From assembly GCA_025355835.1 (NCBI GenBank), contig JANXYW010000187.1:1-7137 (forward strand): a stretch of 7,137 nt of DNA. Direction: 5' to 3'. This stretch comes from Chloroflexota bacterium (GTDB taxonomy: Bacteria; Chloroflexota; Dehalococcoidia; DSTF01; JACRBR01). Positions 1 to 4,704 of this stretch are shown piece by piece; the first letter of the stretch is position 1, and each line of letters starts with the position of its first letter. Under the pieces are notes generated by a model that was given only the letters and a program-made list of their open reading frames with translations, had not been told where the DNA came from and searched no databases. A program made the translations under genes and the position numbers.

Positions 1-396
1 TGGGAACCATTCGTCGCGTCGCTACCGATCGGGCTACTGGTAGCGGCGATCTTGCACGCGAATAACGTCCGCGACATCGAAAACGATCGCAAGCACAACA
101 AGTGGACGCTGGCCGCGCTCGCCGGCCGGCCGCTGGCCGACTACGAGTACGTCGCGCTGATGCTCGGCGGCTACGGCGTCGTCATCGCGATGACGATCGC
201 AGGCGCCGCACCGTGGCCGGTGCTGATCACGCTGCTAACGCTCCCGCTTGCGCTGCGCATCGTGCGATTCGAAGCGCGGCAGACATCGCCGCGCGCACTG
301 AATCTCGTGCTGGCGCAGACGGCCGGCCTGCATATGCTGTTTGGCGCACTGCTGGCGTTGGGGTTCGCGCTGGCGGTGTGGACGGGCGTGGGGTAG
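1..396 (+). CDS. menA: MenA-type 1,4-dihydroxy-2-naphthoate polyprenyltransferase, C-terminal part
   Basis: Only the last 131 residues are in the window; the gene starts upstream and is open at base 1. The family (UbiA superfamily, integral membrane) attaches an isoprenoid chain to 1,4-dihydroxy-2-naphthoate to make demethylmenaquinone. The second aspartate-rich motif is visible early: N21-N22-x-R24-D25-x3-D29, the NN-x-RD-x3-D signature typical of MenA, which binds Mg-diphosphate. It is followed by an LA-x-LAGR-like stretch and three hydrophobic segments, roughly residues 45-65, 66-85 and 107-128, consistent with the last transmembrane helices. The TAG stop lies inside a 7-nt repeat array shared with the convergent regulator gene. 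MenA implies menaquinone-based respiration. Other UbiA-family members are possible, but the N-N-x-R-D motif favours MenA. Confidence 0.85.
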   Translation, partial: WEPFVASLPIGLLVAAILHANNVRDIENDRKHNKWTLAALAGRPLADYEYVALMLGGYGVVIAMTIAGAAPWPVLITLLTLPLALRIVRFEARQTSPRALNLVLAQTAGLHMLFGALLALGFALAVWTGVG

Positions 397-434
397 GGGT
401 TAGGTTGCAGGTTTTAGGTTCTAGGTTGTAGATC
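393..434. repeat. Degenerate 7-nt tandem repeat between convergent genes
   Basis: Six consecutive heptads in one register read (+) GTAGGGG, TTAGGTT, GCAGGTT, TTAGGTT, CTAGGTT, GTAGATC. The four central units share NNAGGTT. The array contains the menA stop (394-396) and, on the other strand, the regulator stop (414-416) plus its last residues. It resembles the short tandemly repeated heptanucleotides seen in cyanobacterial and some other bacterial intergenic regions. A function is not evident, and no terminator hairpin is visible here. Confidence 0.7.
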
Positions 435-1061
435 TGCCGCCGCAGCGCGCTTGCCCGGGCGGATGCGGAAGGTGCAGCAGTCGTCGCCACGGAGCAGGCT
501 CGTGCTGAGGCGGGCGTCGCGACCAGTGAGTTGGCGCACGAACTCGACATCGAGCGCACACACGGCGCTGTTCTTCGTAGCGACATTCCACCAGGGGCAC
601 GTGTGTTGCTCGATGAGGAAGTCGTCGCCGGACCATGACGCTTCTGCGACGTTGCCGCGATCCTGGATGATCTGCGCCACGGCCTCAAGCCGCTCGTTGC
701 TCTGTCGGCCTTCGAGGCGCGGAAGGTACGGCGCGCTGAATCGCGCGGCGACGTTCTTCATCAGCTGCTGGAGTGCGTCGGGCCCGAGCAAATGACGCGC
801 CTCTTCGATCAGGGCGTTCGCCAGCTCGTCGTACTTCTTGGGATAGATCGCATCGCCCGCCTGCGTCAGCCGGTACACCAGCGCCGGTCTTCCGACGTGA
901 CCACGCTCCTCGCGTGCTTCGACGAGCCCGTCGCGTTCGAGAATGGTCAGGTGTTGCCGGATGCCGGTGGAGGTGAGCCCAAGGTGCTCGCCGAGCTCCT
1001 TGACGGTCGCCTCGGCGTGACGGCGAAGGTAATCGAGGATGTCCTGCCGTGTGGATTGCAT
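414..1061 (-). CDS. SufR-like Fe-S cluster-sensing winged-helix transcriptional regulator
   Basis: 215 aa from the ATG at 1059-1061. A longer in-frame reading upstream was rejected because the helix-turn-helix begins at residue 3 and the extension runs over the divergent gene. Residues 3-65 form a winged helix of the ArsR/DeoR-like SufR type (STRQDILDYL, then LTSTGIRQHL as the recognition region, then a GHVGRPALVYRLT wing). The C-terminal half carries C155, C168, C195 and C196. C155-x12-C168-x27-C196 matches the three-cysteine spacing I recall for actinobacterial SufR; the third cysteine of the four-Cys cyanobacterial pattern is absent. SufR proteins repress the suf Fe-S assembly operon when holding a cluster. 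No suf genes are in the window, so the target is unknown. It is divergent from the LURP-one-like gene and may also regulate itself. The last five residues are encoded by the 7-nt repeat. Confidence 0.75.
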   Translation of the reverse strand: MQSTRQDILDYLRRHAEATVKELGEHLGLTSTGIRQHLTILERDGLVEAREERGHVGRPALVYRLTQAGDAIYPKKYDELANALIEEARHLLGPDALQQLMKNVAARFSAPYLPRLEGRQSNERLEAVAQIIQDRGNVAEASWSGDDFLIEQHTCPWWNVATKNSAVCALDVEFVRQLTGRDARLSTSLLRGDDCCTFRIRPGKRAAAADLQPRT

Positions 1062-1145
1062 GGTGTAACGTCCGTTCAACTGGCAATATAGCACAGCGCA
1101 AACGACGGATATCCCGCCGGATCCCGTGCGCGGACGAGAGATCGC
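1062..1145. promoter_or_regulatory. Divergent intergenic region with candidate -10 and small palindromes
   Basis: This 84-bp region separates the regulator start (-) from the LURP-one-like start (+). For the - strand, TATATT (1085-1090) is the best -10, about 24 nt before the ATG; no good -35 is visible. An 8-bp perfect palindrome GGATATCC (1107-1114) is followed by GGATCC (1119-1124), making a loose repeat CGGAT-(AT)-CCCG. These could be operator sites for the regulator, but such short palindromes may be chance. A weak GAGAG (1136-1140) sits 5 nt before the + strand ATG. Confidence 0.3.
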
Positions 1146-1802
1146 ATGACCGATGACCGATACTCCAACGTGACAACTACCACGCTCGCCGCGAAGCTCG
1201 ACCGCAGCATGTTTCTGGTGAACCAGAAGCACCGCTCCTGGATGAAGTCGAAGTACTACGTGTTCGCCGAGAGCGGCGCCCCACTGTTCTACGTCGAGCG
1301 GCCCGTGAAGCCGCTGCAGCGCTCGGACATCACGATTTATCACGACGACAGCAAGGCCGCGGCGGTCCTGACGATCCGACAAGATCATGGGTACGCGGCG
1401 CTACACCGCCACTACACGCTGATAGGCAGCGAGTCCGGCGACCCGATCGCGCACTTCGATCGCGACAACATCCGCTCGCTGTTTCGCCGCGCATGGACGA
1501 TCAGCGATCCGAACGGCGGCATAGTGGCGGGCGCACGCGAGGACACGGCGTGGATTGCCGCGGCCCGCCGCATCTTGGAGTGGATACCGTACGTCTCGAT
1601 CCTCGCCGGATTCGTGCGCACGAACTTTCGCCTGCACGTCGTCGGCGAGGGCGGCGCAGAAACGAGCGTCGGTGCGTTCAACCGCAAGCTCAGCTTCGGC
1701 GACAAGTACGCACTCGATCTCACGGACGATCCGCAACGGCTGCTCGACCGGCGGATCGCGATCGCTCTGGGCATCCTGCTCGATACTGGCGAAGCGCGTT
1801 AG
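1146..1802 (+). CDS. LURP-one-related / tubby C-terminal-like protein
   Basis: 218 aa with no signal peptide and no convincing membrane segment. It opens with a region typical of the LURP-one-related (LOR) family: FLVNQKHRSWMKSKYYVF at residues 23-40, followed by a GxPLFYVERP strand (44-53). The middle has a beta-rich pattern with repeated 'dp-G-ivag' turns (PNGGIVAG about 122-129). The end has the characteristic FNRKLSFGDKYALDL (178-192) and a terminal RRIAIALGILLD helix (202-213), as in tubby/scramblase-fold proteins. The biochemical role of bacterial LOR proteins is not established; the fold is related to phospholipid scramblases and Tubby, so membrane-lipid binding is possible. ATG 1146 has a weak upstream GAGAG. 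It stands alone, divergent from the SufR-like gene. The family call is from recognised motifs, not from alignment. Confidence 0.6.
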   Translation: MTDDRYSNVTTTTLAAKLDRSMFLVNQKHRSWMKSKYYVFAESGAPLFYVERPVKPLQRSDITIYHDDSKAAAVLTIRQDHGYAALHRHYTLIGSESGDPIAHFDRDNIRSLFRRAWTISDPNGGIVAGAREDTAWIAAARRILEWIPYVSILAGFVRTNFRLHVVGEGGAETSVGAFNRKLSFGDKYALDLTDDPQRLLDRRIAIALGILLDTGEAR

Positions 1803-2004
1803 CTCTGGCGCCTATCGGCTCTGCGCGTCAACGATCGAGGCACTCAACGATGGCGTTAGTGAGCTATCCTAGTTCCAGATACGAATGCTCGGCGAGCTAG
1901 CAGTACACACCGCGTCAGGCGGCGTTTCGGTAGAAGATGTAGCCTTCTGGATCGAGCGGATTTTCGCGCCGCGTCACGACCCTTGAGTGTGCTAACGTAC
2001 CCGC
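1803..2004. other. Intergenic gap, with possible remnant of a - strand coding end at 1915-1980
   Basis: No complete gene is seen in this 202-bp gap. On the - strand, 1980 to 1915 reads VVTRRENPLDPEGYIFYRNAA followed by TGA, with mostly G/C third positions, so it looks like the tail of a protein. There is no start codon and no plausible upstream continuation, since DUF2277 occupies that DNA. An 8-bp direct repeat TCAACGAT lies at 1828-1835 and 1844-1851. The remnant reading is speculative. Confidence 0.2.
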
Positions 2005-2205
2005 ATGTGCAGAAGCATCAAGACGCTGCGCCGCGCCGACGAGCCCGCAACCGAGGATGAAATCCACGCCGCGGCACTACAGTTCGTGCGGAAGGTGAGC
2101 GGCTATCGCGCGCCTTCGCAGCGGAATACCGCCGCCTTCGAGGCCGCCGTCGATGAGATCGCGGAGGCGTCGCGCCGGCTGTTGGACGCGGTGTCACAGC
2201 AGTGA
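2005..2205 (+). CDS. DUF2277 family small protein
   Basis: 66 aa, full length for the family. The start MCRSIKTLRR (1-10), the middle AALQFVRKVSGYRAPSQRNTAAFEAAV (23-49) and the end ASRRLLDAV (55-63) match the highly conserved DUF2277 pattern, including the N-terminal C-R-x-I-K-T and the K-x-S-G-x-x-x-P-S-x-x-N motif. Function is unknown; the protein is small, helical and probably cytosolic. No Shine-Dalgarno is visible. TAACGT (1993-1998) ends 6 nt before the ATG, which would fit a leaderless transcript. Its TGA overlaps the GTG start of the creatininase-family gene (GTGA), so the two are probably translationally coupled. Confidence 0.85.
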   Translation: MCRSIKTLRRADEPATEDEIHAAALQFVRKVSGYRAPSQRNTAAFEAAVDEIAEASRRLLDAVSQQ

Positions 2206-2993
2206 ATTTCGCCGACCTCACCTACACCCAGATTCGCGCGCATGCTCAAACGGGCGCGGTGGTGTTTCTTCCGCTCGGCTGTATCGAACAGCAAGGCCCG
2301 CATCTGTCAGTCGAATTCGACACGATGATGGTCACGGCGATGGCGCGAGCAATCGCGGAACGCATGGAGTCGCACGGCGGCCGTGCCGTGCTCGTGCTGC
2401 CGACGCTGCCGTTCGGCCCGACGCCCGAGCACGCGGGATTTGGCGCAGGATACGTGAACCTGCGCCAGTCAACGCACGAGGCGGTCGTTGAGGACGTGCT
2501 CGCGAGCATGGCGGCACAGGGTTTCGAGACGATTATCGTTTGGCGCGGGTGCGGGCAACACGACTTGGCGGGCGTCATCGAGCGCTTCAACGCGTCGCAG
2601 GCGAGCGCACGCGCTTGGCAGCCCATGGCGGACTACCCACGAATCTCCGACGAGGCCTTCGGACGGCCTGTGGCGGGCGGTCACGCCGATTCGTTTGCCA
2701 CGTCGATCTGTATGCTGCTTCGCGCCGCGGCAGTCCGCCGCGAGCTGATCGCGCGACCAGCGATGCAGCCGTTCGAGTGGCAGCGCGAGATGAACTTCGC
2801 GGCGATCAGTGATAGCGGCGTTGTAGGCGATCCCACGGCCGCGAGCGCCGAGGCCTGCGCGAAGTTGTGGGAGCTAATCATCGAGGAGTGCGCGCAGATC
2901 GTGGGAGCGATCATCGACGGCCACGGCGATCAGGTGCGATCCACGTGGCACATGCGAAACGACGTCATCGACAAACAGCAGAGCGCAACGTGA
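2202..2993 (+). CDS. Creatininase-family protein with atypical metal-site residues
   Basis: 263 aa. The GTG start overlaps the stop of the DUF2277 gene. The creatininase fold is recognisable: LPLGCIEQQGPHL (23-35) with D40, GPTPEH (72-77), RGCGQHD (115-121), GGHADSFATS (159-168) and GVVGDPTAA (206-214). Family members are metal-dependent amidohydrolases (creatininase, the mycofactocin peptidase MftE, the archaeal FAPy deformylase ArfB). Several usual metal ligands differ here. The E-x-H pair is E29-x-Q31, the NGHGGN-type loop is R115-G-C117-G-Q-H120, and the HAGE glutamate is replaced (H161-A-D-S). D40, E76, H77 and H161 are kept. I infer a distinct subfamily with an altered or non-hydrolytic site; the substrate is unknown. 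It sits in the middle of a three-gene operon and overlaps the next start by GTGA. Confidence 0.8.
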   Translation: MNFADLTYTQIRAHAQTGAVVFLPLGCIEQQGPHLSVEFDTMMVTAMARAIAERMESHGGRAVLVLPTLPFGPTPEHAGFGAGYVNLRQSTHEAVVEDVLASMAAQGFETIIVWRGCGQHDLAGVIERFNASQASARAWQPMADYPRISDEAFGRPVAGGHADSFATSICMLLRAAAVRRELIARPAMQPFEWQREMNFAAISDSGVVGDPTAASAEACAKLWELIIEECAQIVGAIIDGHGDQVRSTWHMRNDVIDKQQSAT

Positions 2994-3163
2994 CGACCTG
3001 GCGAGAAGCTAAGGCGAAGCTCCATAGAGAGAACCCGCGGCTCAAACACGAGTACGAGAAGCTCGTTGCTGGAGGCCGCTACGAGCCGGCCAGCAAGCGA
3101 TCCGACGCGAACAACCTGAAATCGAAGCCTCCGCCGCGGCATGCACGAGGCGGGCAGGTCTGA
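2990..3163 (+). CDS. Small hypothetical protein with antitoxin-like N-terminal helix
   Basis: 57 aa from a GTG that overlaps the creatininase-family TGA (GTGA), the same junction used one gene upstream. That is the main reason to believe it and to choose this start over an in-frame ATG far upstream. The first 30 residues (TTWREAKAKLHRENPRLKHE, then YEKL) form a charged amphipathic helix. They resemble the leader arm that precedes the DNA-binding domain in many XRE/HigA-type antitoxins, but no helix-turn-helix follows. The remainder (S/K/P/R-rich) looks disordered. It may be a small operon partner, a truncated antitoxin-like gene, or not expressed. No function is assigned. Confidence 0.45.
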   Translation: MTTWREAKAKLHRENPRLKHEYEKLVAGGRYEPASKRSDANNLKSKPPPRHARGGQV

Positions 3164-3174
3164 AGACCTATCCC
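3152..3174. terminator. Hairpin between convergent gene ends (possible bidirectional terminator)
   Basis: AGGTC (3156-3160), loop TGAA (3161-3164) and GACCT (3165-3169) form a 5-bp stem, extended by GGG (3152-3154) with CCC (3172-3174) across a small internal loop. The stop codon of the small ORF lies in the loop, and the cofH stop is 11 nt beyond on the other strand. There is no U-tract on either strand, so it is at best a weak terminator or mRNA 3'-end structure. Confidence 0.35.
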
Positions 3175-3184
3175 TACGAAGACG

Positions 3185-4504
3185 CTACCCCACCACCGAC
3201 TCCGCGCGCTGGTACTGCTCTGCGAACTTGAAGTTCGCGTCTTGCGTGAGCTTGATGTAGCTGCCGAAGCGCTCGTCGCTGCCGTCTGCGAGATCGAGCG
3301 GGTCGTAGTGGTCGTCGGGCTCAATGCCGAACTGGCGCTTGATGTCGTAGAGCGTGTTGCGCTCGGCGGGGATGCGGCCCATCTCGCGGATCAGCGCGCG
3401 CATCTCACGCGGCGCCATGCGCTGGCCGTAAATCGCGCCGGCTGACGTGCTGATGCTCTCGTTGATCAGCGTGCCCATGAAGTCGTTGCAACCGGCATCC
3501 AGCGCCATCTGCGCGAGCTTCGGCCCCTCCTTCACCCACGACGCTTGCAGGTTCGGGATCCAGTTGTTGAGCATGATGCGCGAGACGGCGTACATCTTGA
3601 TCACTTCCGCACCCGTCGCGCCCGCGCGGAGGCCTTCGACAAGCTTCTTGCTGTACATCGGCGATTCCGACGCGATGAAGCTCAGCGGCACAAACTCTGT
3701 GAAACCGCCGGTCTCTTTCTGGATGTCGCGCAGCAATCCGATGTGCGCCGCGACGTGGCGCGGCGTCTCGACGTGGCCGTACATGATCGTCGATGTGGTG
3801 CGGATGCCGACGCGGTGCGCCGTCGTCACGACTTCGATCCACTGATCCTTCGTGATGCGACCGACCGAGATCTTGTCGCGGATCTCCTGGTCGAGGATCT
3901 CCGCCGACGTACCGGGCAAGCTGCCGACGCCCGCGTCTTTCAGCGCGCGGAGATACTCCTCGATCGAGCACTTCGCGCGAATCGAGCCGTACAGCACCTC
4001 CTCGGGCGAGAATCCGTGGATGTGCATGTCGGGCATCTCGCGCTTGATCGCCTTCGTGAGATCGACGTAGTAGTAGCCGTCCATTTTCGGCGGCAAGCCC
4101 GCCTGCACGCAGACCTCGCGCGCGCCTAGGTCGTAGGCCTCGCGTGTGCGGCGAATCACCTCCTCCATCGGCAGAAAGTAGCCCTCCTCTTCGCGATGGT
4201 CGCGCGAAAACGCGCAGAAGCCGCAGTGCTTGATGCAGACGTTCGTGAAGTTGATGTTGCGGTTGATCACGTATGTCACGTTGTCGCCGACCGTGCGTCG
4301 CCGCAGCTCGTCCGCCGTCTGGATCGTCGCCGTCAGTGATGGGCCGTGCGCACCGAACAGCGTCACCGCCTCATCGACGGTGATGTCGTCGCCGGCGAGC
4401 GCGCTGTCGAGGATGCGCGCGACCTCGCGATCGACGGGCAGCGGGCGGGACCACGGGATGGTGTTCTGGTCGCTGGTCGCTGGTCGCTGGTTGTTGATGG
4501 TCAT
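3185..4504 (-). CDS. cofH: CofH: 5-amino-6-(D-ribitylamino)uracil-L-tyrosine 4-hydroxyphenyl transferase
   Basis: 439 aa radical SAM enzyme. It uses a 4Fe-4S cluster and SAM to join the hydroxybenzyl part of tyrosine to 5-amino-6-ribitylaminouracil, the first committed step to F0, the chromophore of F420. The cluster motif is C90-x3-C94-x2-C97 (VCIKHCGFC), preceded by NRNINFTN. Family hallmarks follow: VCVQAGLPP (131-139), HIHGFSPEE (161-169), LPGTSAEIL (196-204), TSTIMYGH (237-244) and CNDFMGTLINESISTSAGA (339-357). The tail after GRIPAERNTLY continues for about 55 residues, longer than I expect for the family. The ATG at 4502-4504 is the best start, though it has no Shine-Dalgarno and residues 1-16 are encoded by a 7-nt repeat; conserved sequence begins about residue 23. 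It lies 200 bp downstream of cofG on the same strand and probably shares its transcript. Confidence 0.93.
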   Translation of the reverse strand: MTINNQRPATSDQNTIPWSRPLPVDREVARILDSALAGDDITVDEAVTLFGAHGPSLTATIQTADELRRRTVGDNVTYVINRNINFTNVCIKHCGFCAFSRDHREEEGYFLPMEEVIRRTREAYDLGAREVCVQAGLPPKMDGYYYVDLTKAIKREMPDMHIHGFSPEEVLYGSIRAKCSIEEYLRALKDAGVGSLPGTSAEILDQEIRDKISVGRITKDQWIEVVTTAHRVGIRTTSTIMYGHVETPRHVAAHIGLLRDIQKETGGFTEFVPLSFIASESPMYSKKLVEGLRAGATGAEVIKMYAVSRIMLNNWIPNLQASWVKEGPKLAQMALDAGCNDFMGTLINESISTSAGAIYGQRMAPREMRALIREMGRIPAERNTLYDIKRQFGIEPDDHYDPLDLADGSDERFGSYIKLTQDANFKFAEQYQRAESVVG

Positions 4505-4515
4505 CGTCTGGTCGC
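4467..4515. repeat. 7-nt tandem repeat overlapping the cofH start
   Basis: Seven heptads lie in one register on +: TGGTCGC at 4467, 4474 and 4481, TGGTTGT at 4488, TGATGGT at 4495, CATCGTC at 4502, and TGGTCGC again at 4509. The cofH ATG lies within the sixth unit, so the array encodes the first residues of CofH (TINNQRPATSDQ) and covers the normal ribosome-binding position. It has the same period as the array at 393-434 but a different consensus. Confidence 0.75.
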
Positions 4516-4551
4516 TTTCGCTATGGAAGGGTCTTCTGGCAGCTGCGCCGC

Positions 4552-4573
4552 GGGCGGCCACACGGGGCCGCCC
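4552..4573. repeat. Extragenic palindrome 1 (GGGCGGCC type)
   Basis: A perfect 8-bp inverted repeat, GGGCGGCC (4552-4559) and GGCCGCCC (4566-4573), with a 6-nt loop, followed by CCTACAAA. I recognise this as the kind of GC-rich dispersed intergenic palindrome found in many copies in environmental bacterial genomes. In the cofG to cofH direction it would form a hairpin in the mRNA, without a U-tract. Confidence 0.6.
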
Positions 4574-4600
4574 CTACAAATGCGTTTGCGCCTGCGCGGC

Positions 4601-4622
4601 GGGTGGTTGCGAGGAACCACCC
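4601..4622. repeat. Extragenic palindrome 2 (GGGTGGTT type)
   Basis: A perfect 8-bp inverted repeat, GGGTGGTT (4601-4608) and AACCACCC (4615-4622), around the 6-nt loop GCGAGG. It lies 27 bp from palindrome 1 and has a different sequence, so it is a separate repeat type rather than a duplicate copy. No poly-U follows on either strand. Confidence 0.6.
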
Positions 4623-4651
4623 AATCGTGTCCAGCACAATCTCCATCCAAG

Positions 4652-4690
4652 CCCCTCTCCACGCTGTGGAGAGGGGTGGCCGAAGGCCGG
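4652..4690. repeat. Extragenic palindrome 3 (CCCCTCTCC... / GGCCGAAGGCC type)
   Basis: An 11-bp perfect inverted repeat, CCCCTCTCCAC (4652-4662) and GTGGAGAGGGG (4666-4676), with a 3-nt loop, is followed at once by a second hairpin GGCC-GAA-GGCC (4678-4688) and GGGGTGAGG. This two-hairpin block is a repeat type I recall as common across several phyla, including Chloroflexota and Planctomycetota. It ends about 14 nt from the cofG stop codon, so it forms the immediate 3' environment of the cofG message. Confidence 0.65.
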
Positions 4691-4704
4691 GGTGAGGCCG
4701 TGGT

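Noticed and set aside
1062..1388. N-terminal extension of the SufR-like gene to 1388
   Set aside because: It would overlap the LURP-one-like gene and add sequence unlike any SufR; the helix-turn-helix starts right after the ATG at 1061.
3545..4129. 194-aa + strand open frame inside cofH
   Set aside because: Antisense shadow of a strongly conserved radical SAM gene; the R/D/A-rich product has no recognisable motif.
393..4515. CRISPR-like arrays
   Set aside because: The tandem arrays have 7-nt units with no spacers, and no cas gene is present.
4552..4690. Intrinsic terminators downstream of cofG
   Set aside because: The stems are strong, but none is followed by a U-tract on either strand; they fit dispersed extragenic palindromes better.
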